Assembly (NCBI GenBank): GCA_029212785.1
Contig: JARGOG010000026.1
Coordinates: forward strand, 1 to 50,772
DNA: 50,772 nt
From: Thalassobaculaceae bacterium
GTDB lineage: Bacteria > Pseudomonadota > Alphaproteobacteria > Thalassobaculales > Thalassobaculaceae
Direction of reading: 5' to 3'
The position numbers and the translations under genes are program-made. Positions 1 through 8,509 of this stretch are shown piece by piece (the stretch's first letter is position 1; each line of letters opens with the position of its first letter). The notes under the pieces were generated by a model. The model was not told where the DNA came from. It saw only the letters and a program-made list of their open reading frames with translations, and did not search any database.

Positions 1-1037
1 TCCACGCGAAATACGCCAATCTGACGCCCCCCTCCGATGCCAGGCTCTACGCCCTGCTCGAACTGCACGAAGCGCTCTTGGGCGAAGCGGCGGCCAATCA
101 CCACCTCGGCTGGCGCCCGGCGGGCGGCGAGAGCCAGAAATACCGGTTCGAGCTCGACCGCGAGCGTCTGCGCCATTTCGCCGACTACGCCTATGGCGGC
201 ATCGGCTTCGAGGTGGTGAACGATTTCCTGGAGACGCTCCCATCTGCCGAGGATCTGGCACCGCGGATCGTCAAGGAGCCGCAATTGATCCATAACGCCG
301 GCCGACAAACCCTTAGCTGGATCAACGGCGAACTGAGAATCGCTCGGGAACATTTCCAGCAATATGAACAGGAATGGGCCGCCCTGCTGCACGAGCCCGC
401 CGAAATGGGCGGCATCTATGCCAACCTGACTTCCACCAAACCGCCGATACGGACGTCCAACCAAGCCACCCGGGTGAGCTGGCGGGCACCGATGCTGGCC
501 AAATCGCTTGGCCGGGCGCCGAGTTCCATTCTCGAAATCGGCGGTGGACACGGGAAGTTCACCCGGGACTGCGCGCTGTTCATGCCCGAGACCCGACTGT
601 TCCTGACCGACCTGCCGTTCAACCTGATCATCCAATCGCGCTATCTCGGCGAGTATTTCGGCGATGCCGTGAACCTCTGTCTGCTGGCCGATCAGGACGT
701 GGATCCGAACGCCCGGATCAACCTCGTCGCCCCCTGGCGTCTGGACAGGATTCCGGGTCCGATCGATGTCGTCGCCAATTTCCTGTCCTTTCAGCATATG
801 GATGCGGCCAACCTCGACTGGTACGGCGACGCGATCGAGGCTCTTGAAGCCGGCCACATCTTCCACCTGAACCGACTGACCAAACGCGATCCCCACGATT
901 TTGCCGCCGACGACTACCCCTTCCGCACCCGGTTTCGCCCAGACATGCGCACCGTTTCTCCCCTCGGACAGCTCGTCAAGGCGGACGGAACCGTGACCGA
1001 CATAAAAAGTGTCATGGAGCTCCTGACCAGGGCGTAA
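1..1037 (+). CDS. Putative sugar O-methyltransferase, 5' end outside the window
   Basis: The reading frame is open from the window edge (first whole codon at base 3), so the N-terminus is missing; 344 codons are visible. It contains a class I SAM-dependent methyltransferase core: motif I ILEIGGGHGKF lies near base 530, followed by an acidic LTDLPF strand, which would bind S-adenosylmethionine. The overall sequence resembles the putative sugar O-methyltransferase family found in surface-glycan clusters, where members methylate sugar hydroxyls in the cytoplasm. The substrate cannot be read from the sequence, and no other glycan gene is visible downstream, so this may be the edge of a glycan cluster lying to the left. 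The next gene starts 24 bases after the stop on the same strand but is unrelated. The methyltransferase fold is firm; the sugar specificity is inference from family resemblance. Confidence 0.75.
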   Translation, partial: HAKYANLTPPSDARLYALLELHEALLGEAAANHHLGWRPAGGESQKYRFELDRERLRHFADYAYGGIGFEVVNDFLETLPSAEDLAPRIVKEPQLIHNAGRQTLSWINGELRIAREHFQQYEQEWAALLHEPAEMGGIYANLTSTKPPIRTSNQATRVSWRAPMLAKSLGRAPSSILEIGGGHGKFTRDCALFMPETRLFLTDLPFNLIIQSRYLGEYFGDAVNLCLLADQDVDPNARINLVAPWRLDRIPGPIDVVANFLSFQHMDAANLDWYGDAIEALEAGHIFHLNRLTKRDPHDFAADDYPFRTRFRPDMRTVSPLGQLVKADGTVTDIKSVMELLTRA

Positions 1038-1061
1038 CAGTCACAGACCCGGAGACTGACG

Positions 1062-2252
1062 ATGACCGCAGCCGACCTGCCGGAGATGGCGGCGATTGAA
1101 GGAATACACACGGCCGTGGCCGCCTCCGCTACGGGGTATGAAGGCCGGCCCGACATGCTCCTGATGCGGTTCGACCCAGGCACCATCGCCGCCGGTGTGT
1201 TCACCCGCTCGAGCTGCCCCGCCGCCCCGGTGCGCTGGAGCAAGGCGCGGATCGCCGCCGGGGACGCCCCGCTCGGCCTGGTGTTCAATGCCGGCAACGC
1301 CAATTGCTATACCGGCCCGGCGGGTCATGAGCTGGTGCGGAAGTCCGCCGAGCGCGCGGCCGGCCAGTTCGGCTGCGCGCCCGAGAACATTCTGGTCCTC
1401 TCCACCGGCCGGATCGGCGTGCCGCTGGCGGAGGACGTGATCTTCGCCAGTATCGACGACATGGCGGGTCGTCTCGCGCCCGGCGGCTTCCAGCAGGCCG
1501 CGCACGCGATGATGACCACCGACACCCGACCGAAGGCGGCGACCCGCACGCTGGAGTTGGGCGGCACCACGGTCACCCTGCACGGGCTCGCCAAGGGCAC
1601 GCTGATGATCGCGCCGAACATGGCGACCACGATCAACCTGCTGCTGACCGACGCCGCCGTGGACCGGGAAGACCTGCAGGAGATGCTCGGCGACGCGGCG
1701 GCGCGCAGCTACAATCTGATCTCGGTCGACGAGACCACATCGACCAATGACAGCATGCTGGCCTTCGCCACCGGTACGGCCGGCAACCCGCCGCTTTCCG
1801 AGGGTGACAAGCGCAGCCTGCGCCGGGCGCTGCGCGACCTGACCATGGACATGACCGAGCTGATGCTCGCGGACGCCAAGGCCGACGGAAAGATCTTGCG
1901 GGTCGATGTGTCGGGCGCATCGGGCAACGCATCGGCCCGCCGGATCGCCCGGTCGGTCACCCGCTCGCTGCTGGTGCGGCGCATGGTGGCGCGCGAGGCA
2001 CTCGGCGATCCGGGCAAATCCTCGGTCGGCCAGGTCCTGGCGGCCGTTGGCGGCTCGACCGAGATGATCGATCCCGACCGGGTCGAGATCCGCATCGGCG
2101 GCGCGGTCGTCCTGAGCCAGGGCGCGGTGATCCAGGACATCCCGAAAGCCGCCACCGACAACGTCGCCTCCGACGACGTCGCCATCGCCATCGACTGTGC
2201 CATCGGCGCCGGAACCGGGACCATGCGCACGGTCCTGGAAAAGGGCGAATAG
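1062..2252 (+). CDS. argJ: ArgJ-family glutamate N-acetyltransferase / ornithine acetyltransferase, short C-terminus
   Basis: 396 residues of the ArgJ/OAT Ntn-hydrolase-like family. Known members move an acetyl group from N-acetylornithine (or acetyl-CoA) to glutamate in arginine synthesis and cleave themselves before a nucleophilic Thr. Seen here: the GNANCYTG block (about residues 78-85), an oxyanion-type LSTGRIG block (113-119), the cleavage site NMAT with Thr189 as expected nucleophile, and TSTNDS further on. Differences from typical members: KGTLMIAPNMATT in place of KGSGMI.PNMATML, and a C-terminus that stops at MRTVLEKGE, so the usual CDLT..Y..INA.Y tail is absent. That tail supplies active-site residues in studied enzymes. 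The adjoining gene, two bases on, is an FAD oxidase rather than an arginine gene. This is either a divergent ArgJ or a paralogue with another acyl substrate; the family call is secure, the function less so. Confidence 0.82.
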   Translation: MTAADLPEMAAIEGIHTAVAASATGYEGRPDMLLMRFDPGTIAAGVFTRSSCPAAPVRWSKARIAAGDAPLGLVFNAGNANCYTGPAGHELVRKSAERAAGQFGCAPENILVLSTGRIGVPLAEDVIFASIDDMAGRLAPGGFQQAAHAMMTTDTRPKAATRTLELGGTTVTLHGLAKGTLMIAPNMATTINLLLTDAAVDREDLQEMLGDAAARSYNLISVDETTSTNDSMLAFATGTAGNPPLSEGDKRSLRRALRDLTMDMTELMLADAKADGKILRVDVSGASGNASARRIARSVTRSLLVRRMVAREALGDPGKSSVGQVLAAVGGSTEMIDPDRVEIRIGGAVVLSQGAVIQDIPKAATDNVASDDVAIAIDCAIGAGTGTMRTVLEKGE

Positions 2253-2254
2253 CC

Positions 2255-3418
2255 TTGCGCGCGGACATCGCCATTCTCGGCGGCGGCATCATCGGCTCCA
2301 GCATCGCCTGGCATCTGGCGGAGAGCGGCCGGGCCGGGCGCGTCGTCGTGATCGAGCGCGATCCGACCTACGAGTTCGCCGCCACGCCCAGGGCGAACGG
2401 TGGCATCCGCCTGCTGTTCAGCCTGCCCGAGAACATCGCCATGGCGCGCTACGGTCGCGACTTCTATGCAGGCTTCGCCGACCGCATGGCCGTCGACGGC
2501 GCGCCCGCCGACATCGCCTTCCGCCGCCAGGGTTATCTGTTCCTGTCGGATACTGGCGGCGCGCGGCAGATGGAGGCGAACCACCGCTTCCAGGTCGCGC
2601 ACGGCGTGGAGGCCGACCTGCTGGACCCGGCCGGAATCCAGGCGCTGTTCCCCTCCATCGCCGTCGATGACGTGGACCTCGCCGTGTATTCGCCGAACGA
2701 CGCCTGGATCGACCCCTACTCCGCCCTGATGGGATTCCGGACCAAGGCGCGGGCGCTCGGCGTCGAGTATGTGAAAGGCGAAATCGTGGGCTGGGACGCC
2801 CGGCCGAACAAGGCCGGGGCGGTACGTCTCGCCGACGGTGAAACCGTGGACGCCGAGACCTATGTGCTCGCCTGCGGGGCCTGGTCGCGCGACGTCGCCG
2901 CGATGATCGGCCTCGACCTGCCGGTCGAACCGATGTCGCGGGAAAGCTATGTCTTCAAAGCGGAGGCGGAGATCGAGCCGTTGCCCTTCCTGAAGAGCGA
3001 GAGCGACCTCGCCATCCGCCCCGAGGGTGACGGCTTTGTCGGCGGCATCCCCGACTGGGCGCAGCCGGCGGGCTGGAATTTCGAACTCGACCCCGACCGG
3101 TTCGAGAGCGTGGTCTGGCCGGCATTGGCGCGCCGGGTGCCGAAGATGGAACGCCTGAAGCTGGTGCGCTCCTGGCGCGGACACTACGCGCGCAGCATCC
3201 TCGATTATTCGCCAATCATCGGCCCCTGGTCGGACGGCCTTGCCAACCTGATGATTGCCACCGGATTCTCCGGCCACGGGATCATGCATGCCCCTGCGAC
3301 CGGCCGCGCGGTCAGCGAACTCATCCTCGGTGGTCGGTTCGAGAGCCTGGATCTCACGTGTTTCGCCTGGGGCCGCATTCCGGCCAACAAGCCCTATCGG
3401 GAAAAGGGCATCGTCTGA
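2255..3418 (+). CDS. FAD-dependent oxidoreductase of the DAO family
   Basis: 387 residues, starting with TTG two bases after the ArgJ-family stop, so the two genes are almost certainly co-transcribed and translationally coupled. The N-terminus carries the Rossmann FAD motif ILGGGIIGSSIAWHL (residues 6-20) with an acidic residue at the end of strand 2 (VVVIERD). The C-terminal part has the GLANLMIATGFSGHGIMHAPATG stretch (split here as GLANLMIATG and FSGHGIMHAP), typical of glycine/D-amino-acid oxidase and sarcosine-oxidase relatives. Such enzymes oxidise C-N bonds of amino acids or N-alkyl amino acids and pass electrons to oxygen or a quinone. No signal peptide or membrane segment is seen. 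The substrate is unknown. Pairing with an acetyltransferase of the ArgJ family suggests a shared amino-acid-derived substrate, which is inference only. Confidence 0.85.
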   Translation: MRADIAILGGGIIGSSIAWHLAESGRAGRVVVIERDPTYEFAATPRANGGIRLLFSLPENIAMARYGRDFYAGFADRMAVDGAPADIAFRRQGYLFLSDTGGARQMEANHRFQVAHGVEADLLDPAGIQALFPSIAVDDVDLAVYSPNDAWIDPYSALMGFRTKARALGVEYVKGEIVGWDARPNKAGAVRLADGETVDAETYVLACGAWSRDVAAMIGLDLPVEPMSRESYVFKAEAEIEPLPFLKSESDLAIRPEGDGFVGGIPDWAQPAGWNFELDPDRFESVVWPALARRVPKMERLKLVRSWRGHYARSILDYSPIIGPWSDGLANLMIATGFSGHGIMHAPATGRAVSELILGGRFESLDLTCFAWGRIPANKPYREKGIV

Positions 3419-3426
3419 ACGCATAA

Positions 3427-3446
3427 GGGCGGCCCGAAGGCCGCCC
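3427..3446. terminator. Hairpin between convergent genes
   Basis: A perfect 8-bp GC-rich stem (GGGCGGCC / GGCCGCCC) closes a CGAA loop, 9 bases after the oxidase stop and 27 bases before the stop of the convergent peroxiredoxin gene. There is no long T run on either strand, so it is a probable bidirectional terminator or RNA-end stabiliser rather than a textbook Rho-independent one. Confidence 0.6.
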
Positions 3447-3472
3447 AAAGGCTCGCGATCCGAAAGGTCGGA

Positions 3473-3955
3473 TCAGAGATGGGCCAGCACGTTCTCGGCG
3501 CTGGAGACGTCATAGGCGCCCGCATCCTCGAGGAAAAGCTGGCTCACCGTGCCGTCGTCGACGACCATCGCGTAACGCTGCGAGCGCACGCCCAGGCCGC
3601 GTTCGGTCAGATCGAGTTCCAGGCCGATGGCCTTGGTGAACTTGGCGGAGCCGTCGGCCAGCATGGTCACCTTGCCGTCGGACGCCTGATCCTTGCCCCA
3701 CACGCCCATGACGAACGGATCGTTGACCGAGACGCAGGCGACGGTGTCCACGCCCTTCGCCTTCAGGGCATCGATGTTCTGCACGAAGCTCGGCACGTGC
3801 TTGGCCGAGCAGGTCGGCGTGAAGGCGCCCGGCACGGCGAACAGCACGACCTTCTTGCCGGCGAACAGGGCCGCGTTGTCCAGCGTGTCGATGCCTTCAG
3901 CGGTCTTGGTCTGAAGCCCGACATCGGGAAGCTTGTCACCAACCTTGATGCTCAT
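3473..3955 (-). CDS. Peroxiredoxin, Prx5 / glutathione-peroxiredoxin type
   Basis: 160 residues from the ATG at 3955, chosen because AGGGAGAGA lies just upstream with good spacing and because the protein then begins MSIKVGDKLPDV, as is normal for the family; the open frame extends 21 codons further but that part is not conserved. The peroxidatic Cys sits in PGAFTPTCSAKH (about residues 42-53), the Prx5 signature. A second Cys occurs in VACVSVND and is not at the classic resolving position, so reduction by an external thiol such as glutathione or glutaredoxin is likely. The enzyme reduces hydrogen peroxide and alkyl hydroperoxides in the cytoplasm. It lies immediately downstream of the DsbD-like gene on the same strand (gap 78 bases), a thiol-redox pairing. 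Confidence 0.92.
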   Translation of the reverse strand: MSIKVGDKLPDVGLQTKTAEGIDTLDNAALFAGKKVVLFAVPGAFTPTCSAKHVPSFVQNIDALKAKGVDTVACVSVNDPFVMGVWGKDQASDGKVTMLADGSAKFTKAIGLELDLTERGLGVRSQRYAMVVDDGTVSQLFLEDAGAYDVSSAENVLAHL

Positions 3956-4033
3956 CACCGTCTCTCCCTGTGAGGAACGGGGTCGGTCGATGCCGACCCC
4001 TTTGGAACTGATGGCCACCTACATAGGGCGGTT

Positions 4034-6178
4034 CTAGCGCGAGTCCAAGCGTGCGGTTTGCGCCGGGCCGCCGGCCTGGCCGATTGCCGCCCTCACAGCC
4101 GCGGTCGACAACAGCTCCGGCAGCGCAATGCCCTGCGGCGCGGCCGGACCATAGACCGCGTTGAACGGAATGCCGTAGCGCCCGAAAGAGGCGAGATAGT
4201 CGGAGATATCCCGGTCCGGATTGGTCCAATCCGCCTTCATCGCCGTCACGCGGTCACCGGAGAGCACGCCGGCCACCGGATCGACCTCGAGCACAAGTTG
4301 CTTGTTGACCTTGCAGGTGATGCACCAGTCGGCGGTCACATCGACCAGCACGACCGCCCCGTCCGCCACCATCCGATCGATCGTCTCGCGCTCGAACGGC
4401 ACCCAGGGAACCGCCTGCACAACGTTGTCGCCGACACCGATGCGGGAAGCCCTGTCGGTCGACGGCATTACCCCGGCGAGCACCAGCGCCGCCGCCAGGA
4501 CCGCCGCACCGGTCGGTCCGGCGCCGGAACGCCGCGTCCAACGCAGCAGAGCCAGAATCACGCCACCGGCGAGGAAGAGCCCGGCCAGCGCGACAGCGCC
4601 CATCTCGCCGATCTGTGCCGCCAGCACGGTCAACAGCCATACGCCGGTGGCCAGCAGCGCCAGCGCCAGGATGCGCTTGAACGTGATCATCCACCGCCCC
4701 GGCCGCGGCAGCGCCCGGGCGATCACCGGCAGCGCCGCCACCGCGAGATAAGGCAGGGCCAGCCCCACGCCCATCACCGCGAACACGGCCACGATCTCGA
4801 CCCAGCCACGCGCGAGCGCGAAGCCGACCGCCGTACCCAGGAACGGCGCCGAACAGGGTGTCGCCAGCAAGGCGGCGAACGCGCCGGTCAGGAAATGCCC
4901 GACCAGCCCTTGGCCGCCCGCCTGCCCGCTCGCTCCGCTCCGCGCCGGGAGCCTGCCGCCGAAATCGGCAAGGACACGCGGCAGGGCGACCTCGAACCAG
5001 CCCCAGAGATTGGCGGCGAACAGCAACACAACGCCCGTCATGGCCGCCAGGAACAGCGGCTGCTGGAACTGGATGCCCCAGCCGACGGCGACACCCGCGG
5101 ATTTCAGCCCGACAAGGGCGCCGGCAAGCAGCAGGAAGGAGACCACGATCCCCGCCGCCGTGGCGAGGAACCCGCGCCGGATCGCACCGCGCTCGGCTCC
5201 GCCATAGTCCAGCACCGAGACCAGTTTCAGCGACAGCACCGGCAGCACGCAGGGCATCAGGTTCAGCACCAGGCCACCCAGCAGGGCGAAGCCGAGAATG
5301 ATCCAGAGGCCGTCCGGGCCCAGAGGCGCCGCGCCGGCGGCGACGGCGACCGGGCGTTCGACGAAGCGGTCGCCATCGACCAGGGTCAGCCGCAGGGTCG
5401 CGCCACCCAGACGCGCGCCGCCACGGGTGCCGACCGGCACGCGCGCCGTGGCGGCCGTCCCGCTGTCCGAAAGAATGATCTCGGGCTTGCCGAAGGAAAG
5501 ACCGTCTGGCCCTTCCGGAAAGACGTCGAGGTCGCCGATCGGTGTCCCGGCGGAAATGGTAAGCACCAGAGTCGGGCTTTCGGGATCGCCGGTCGCCCGC
5601 GCCATCGTGACGTCGAGACCGACACCCGGGAGGTCGCGAGGCACCCGGGCGGTCCAGCGGTTCAGAAGCTGGGTATACGCCGTAGGCTGCGGCGGCGCGC
5701 CCGGGAGATCGAGAGTCAGCGCCGCCTCAAGCGGAACGCAGATCTCGCTGCAGGCGAGCGCGTTGACCGCTGCCGCGAGCCGCACCGGCGCGCCCGGCTC
5801 CGACAGCCGCGCGGTGATCGGATAGACGACCTGATCCTTGTAGCCGAATGTCTCGAGCCCGAAGAGCGAGAAGCGGTGCGGGACCGGGTAGCGGATCTCG
5901 GTCGCCGCCAGGTTCTCCGACCCATCCCAGGCCACCTGAGGCGGATATCCGGCATCGCCCGCCGAGCGCCAGTAGACCTTCCATCCTTCGGCGAGACGGA
6001 ACTCCAGGCCGAGCGGAATCTCCGCGCGCCCCTCGGTTCCGGCGACCGCCGAAATCAGCCTGACATCGGCAAACTCCGTGCTCACCCAGTCCGTCGCCGG
6101 TCCCGCCACTGCCGGTACGGCGGCGAGCGCGGCCCACAGGGTGGAGCCGAGGGCGAACAGATTGGCGCGGAATGTCAT
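4034..6178 (-). CDS. DsbD/ScsB-type protein-disulfide reductase
   Basis: 714 residues from the ATG at 6178, which puts a signal peptide at residues 1-26 (ends AVPAVAG). Order of parts: periplasmic N-terminal domain with Cys143 and Cys147 (ACSEIC); a membrane domain of about eight segments from residue 291 to 570, with the redox cysteines in LMPCVLP (Cys310) and ATPCSAP (Cys442); and a C-terminal thioredoxin domain with WCITC (Cys619, Cys622). The protein carries electrons from cytoplasmic thioredoxin across the inner membrane to periplasmic thiol proteins. The long N-terminal domain is closer to ScsB-like proteins than to E. coli DsbD. The start is the least certain point: no strong ribosome-binding site is visible, and an open stretch continues to a GTG at 6253, but that would bury the signal peptide. 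Confidence 0.9.
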   Translation of the reverse strand: MTFRANLFALGSTLWAALAAVPAVAGPATDWVSTEFADVRLISAVAGTEGRAEIPLGLEFRLAEGWKVYWRSAGDAGYPPQVAWDGSENLAATEIRYPVPHRFSLFGLETFGYKDQVVYPITARLSEPGAPVRLAAAVNALACSEICVPLEAALTLDLPGAPPQPTAYTQLLNRWTARVPRDLPGVGLDVTMARATGDPESPTLVLTISAGTPIGDLDVFPEGPDGLSFGKPEIILSDSGTAATARVPVGTRGGARLGGATLRLTLVDGDRFVERPVAVAAGAAPLGPDGLWIILGFALLGGLVLNLMPCVLPVLSLKLVSVLDYGGAERGAIRRGFLATAAGIVVSFLLLAGALVGLKSAGVAVGWGIQFQQPLFLAAMTGVVLLFAANLWGWFEVALPRVLADFGGRLPARSGASGQAGGQGLVGHFLTGAFAALLATPCSAPFLGTAVGFALARGWVEIVAVFAVMGVGLALPYLAVAALPVIARALPRPGRWMITFKRILALALLATGVWLLTVLAAQIGEMGAVALAGLFLAGGVILALLRWTRRSGAGPTGAAVLAAALVLAGVMPSTDRASRIGVGDNVVQAVPWVPFERETIDRMVADGAVVLVDVTADWCITCKVNKQLVLEVDPVAGVLSGDRVTAMKADWTNPDRDISDYLASFGRYGIPFNAVYGPAAPQGIALPELLSTAAVRAAIGQAGGPAQTARLDSR

Positions 6179-6294
6179 CACATATGCGTCCGGCTTACTT
6201 TGAAGTCGTAGCGTGACCCCAATATAGTAAGGCTGGGCGACGGGGAACGTCACAACCGCGGGACCAATGGTCGCGTGGGGTTTAGGGGAGCGAG

Positions 6295-6903
6295 ATGGAC
6301 CCGGACGATATCACACGGTCCGACGAGGATCCCGATGGGGGTGAAGGCTACCTGACGGGCCAGCTTCTGATTGCCATGCCGGCAATGCGCGACCCCCGGT
6401 TCACGCGCACCGTCATCTACATGTGCGTGCACAACGACAAGGGGGCCATGGGACTGGTGATCAACCGGCTGGTCGGATCGATCAAGTTCGCCGACCTGCT
6501 GGAGGAGCTGGAACTGAAATCGCCGCCGGTCTCGTCCAGCCGCTTCCCCGCCGTGCATTTCGGCGGACCGGTGGAGACCGGCCGCGGCTTCGTGCTGCAC
6601 AGCGCCGATTATCTGAGCGATGACAGCATGCAACTGAGCGGGGGCCTCGCCCTGACGGCGACCATCAATATCCTGCGCGACATCGCGCTGGGAACCGGGC
6701 CGACGAAGGCGATCCTGGCCCTTGGCTATGCCGGTTGGGGGCCGGGCCAACTCGACGACGAGTTGCAGGAGAATTCCTGGCTCTCCGTCGACAGCGACCC
6801 GGAACTGCTGTTCGGCACATCTCTCGACGACAAGTGGGACCGGGCGCTCGCCAAGATCGGCATCAGCGCCTCCCTGCTCTCGACCGATTCCGGCCACGCC
6901 TGA
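6295..6903 (+). CDS. yqgE: YqgE/AlgH family protein
   Basis: 202 residues, preceded by TTAGGGGAGCGAG, a good ribosome-binding site. The opening GYLTGQLLIAMPAM, then RTVIYMCVHN and GAMGLVINR, are the hallmark blocks of the UPF0301 (YqgE/AlgH) family, and the FGGPV block follows at about residue 84. Length matches the family (about 185-200), with an extra acidic N-terminal stretch (residues 1-17) that looks disordered. The molecular role of the family is not settled; AlgH was linked to alginate regulation in Pseudomonas and YqgE often sits beside ruvX. Here it is divergent from the DsbD-like gene with a 116-base gap that must hold both promoters. It is cytoplasmic by sequence. Confidence 0.93.
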   Translation: MDPDDITRSDEDPDGGEGYLTGQLLIAMPAMRDPRFTRTVIYMCVHNDKGAMGLVINRLVGSIKFADLLEELELKSPPVSSSRFPAVHFGGPVETGRGFVLHSADYLSDDSMQLSGGLALTATINILRDIALGTGPTKAILALGYAGWGPGQLDDELQENSWLSVDSDPELLFGTSLDDKWDRALAKIGISASLLSTDSGHA

Positions 6904-6909
6904 GACGCG

Positions 6910-7845
6910 TCAATAGCCGTCGCGTGGCTCCGACGGGCCCGTATCGATCCGCCAGGGCGGCACGCGCCAGATCTCGGCCAGGTAGTCGATGAACACCCGG
7001 ATCTTGGCGGAGACATGCCGGCTCTGGTGATGGACGGCATGCACCGCCAGGTCCGGCGTCTGCCAGTCGGGGAGAATCCGCACCAGGGTGCCGGCGGCAA
7101 AATGCGGGGCGAGTACAAAATCCGGCTGCTGCAGGATCCCGGCCCCGGCGATCGCCGCCTCGGTCAGGATCTCGCCGTTATTGGCCGACATCGGCCCGCG
7201 CGGGCGTACGCCGACGATCTCGCCTTTCGCGTCGGCGAAGCGCCAGGACGGCCCCTCGACCGAATAGGCATAGGCAAGACAGGCATGATCGACCAGGTCC
7301 GAGGGGTGCCGCGGGGTGCCACGAAGCGCCAGATAGTCGGGCGACGCCGCCAAGTGCAGGCCGACCGGAGCCAGTCGCCGGGCAATCAGCGTCGAATCGG
7401 TCAACCGCCCGATCCGCACGGCCACGTCATACCCCTCCTCCAGTAGATCGACCATGCGGTCGTTGACGGTCAGGTCGACAGACAGTTCCGGATAGCGGCG
7501 CAAGAACGGCGCGATCGCCGCCGCCAGATAGCCCCGCGAGAACGACACCGGCCCATTGACCCGGAGCAGCCCGGCCGGCGCCAACCGCTCGCCGCGCGCC
7601 TCGGTATCCGCCACCTCGACATCGTGAAGCAGGCGTCGGGCACGATCCAGGTAGCGCCGCCCTGCCTCGGTCAGCCGCACCCGACGCGTGGTCCGCTCCA
7701 GCAGCTTCACGCCGAGCCGGTCCTCCAGGCTCTGCACGTGTTTGCTGGCCATGGCGCGCGACAGGCCGAGCCGATCGGCGGCGACGGAGAAGCTCTCCGC
7801 CTCGGCGACGGCGACGAAGGTCGTGATGTGGGCGAGCCGATCCAT
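6910..7845 (-). CDS. LysR-family transcriptional regulator
   Basis: 311 residues from the ATG at 7845 (an in-frame TTG two codons upstream is the alternative). Residues 1-60 form the winged helix-turn-helix (MDRLAHITTFVAVAEAESFS, then AADRLGLSRAMASKHVQSLE) and about 90-295 the periplasmic-binding-like effector domain. This subgroup, with LLERTTRRVRLTEAGRRYL after the helix-turn-helix, is the CrgA-like branch common in proteobacteria. It is divergent from the doxX-dioxygenase-SDR genes, so it most likely controls them and itself. A perfect 7-bp inverted repeat with an 11-base spacer overlaps the start codon. No ribosome-binding site is visible upstream of either start, so the message may be leaderless. 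The inducer is unknown. Confidence 0.93.
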   Translation of the reverse strand: MDRLAHITTFVAVAEAESFSVAADRLGLSRAMASKHVQSLEDRLGVKLLERTTRRVRLTEAGRRYLDRARRLLHDVEVADTEARGERLAPAGLLRVNGPVSFSRGYLAAAIAPFLRRYPELSVDLTVNDRMVDLLEEGYDVAVRIGRLTDSTLIARRLAPVGLHLAASPDYLALRGTPRHPSDLVDHACLAYAYSVEGPSWRFADAKGEIVGVRPRGPMSANNGEILTEAAIAGAGILQQPDFVLAPHFAAGTLVRILPDWQTPDLAVHAVHHQSRHVSAKIRVFIDYLAEIWRVPPWRIDTGPSEPRDGY

Positions 7846-7867
7846 TGTCAATGATCATGAGACAATG
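7843..7867. promoter_or_regulatory. Perfect inverted repeat, candidate LysR operator
   Basis: CATTGTC and GACAATG are separated by 11 bases that themselves contain the palindrome ATGATCAT. The site spans the start codon of the LysR gene and lies about 115 bases upstream of doxX. Placement and symmetry fit an autoregulatory LysR-type site; binding itself is inference. Confidence 0.55.
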
Positions 7868-7981
7868 ATTTTCCGATCGCACCAATTATTTTCCCTGACC
7901 GACATCGTATCTCTGTCACACGAAATACGGCGGGGGCCCGTCGCCAGTACAGGGCCACCAACATCACAGACGGAGGACACC

Positions 7982-8422
7982 ATGTACGACACGACTCACA
8001 GCATCGACGCCCGGACCGCTCCCTACGCGGCCCTGGTCCTGCGCGTCACCCTCGGCATCGCCTTCCTGGCCCATGCGGCGCTGAAGATCTTCGTTTTCAC
8101 CCTTCCCGGCACCGTCGCCTTCTTCGAAAGCATCGGGTATCCGGGGTTCTTCGCTTATCTGGTCATCCTGGCCGAGTTCGGCGGCGGTCTTGCCCTGATC
8201 GCCGGCGCCTATACGCGACTGGTCGCCCTGCTGCTCGTGCCGGTGATGATCGGCGCCCTGCTGCAGCATGCCGGCAATGGCTGGCTGTTCACCAGCGAAG
8301 GCGGCGGCTGGGAGTTCCCGGCCATGTGGACGGCCCTGCTGTTCGTCCAGGCCGGGCTCGGCAACGGCGCCTTCGCGCTCAGGCTGCCGTTGCCCGCCCT
8401 TCTCAGGGCCGATCCCACCTGA
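7982..8422 (+). CDS. DoxX family membrane protein
   Basis: 146 residues from the ATG at 7982, which is preceded by ACGGAGGACACC; upstream open frame is not conserved and overlaps the LysR control region. Four hydrophobic segments (about residues 18-38, 55-77, 80-98, 112-135) and the family pattern LRVTLGIAFLAHAALKIF followed by FAYLVILAEFGGGLALI identify DoxX. Members are small four-helix inner-membrane proteins; a few are subunits of quinone-linked oxidoreductases or take part in membrane redox stress responses, but most have no known function. It leads a three-gene run with an extradiol dioxygenase and an SDR, divergent from LysR, a grouping that suggests response to an aromatic or quinone compound. 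Confidence 0.9.
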   Translation: MYDTTHSIDARTAPYAALVLRVTLGIAFLAHAALKIFVFTLPGTVAFFESIGYPGFFAYLVILAEFGGGLALIAGAYTRLVALLLVPVMIGALLQHAGNGWLFTSEGGGWEFPAMWTALLFVQAGLGNGAFALRLPLPALLRADPT

Positions 8423-8509
8423 CCGAACCCGCCATCGCCCCGAGAACGCCATGACGCGGGGGTTCGGCCGCTCGACGGCCGGGCCCCTTTTCGCTAGGAG
8501 GAAAGAACC

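Noticed and set aside
4058-6211. Open plus-strand frame of 717 codons opposite the DsbD-like gene.
   Set aside because: Arg/Gln/His-rich composition typical of high-GC antisense frames; the minus strand encodes clear domains there.
8465-8491. Hairpin CGGCCG-CTCGA-CGGCCG followed by TTTT between doxX and the dioxygenase gene, as a terminator.
   Set aside because: The stem is only 6 bp and six bases separate it from the T run; the genes look like one unit. It might reduce read-through but I cannot support a terminator.
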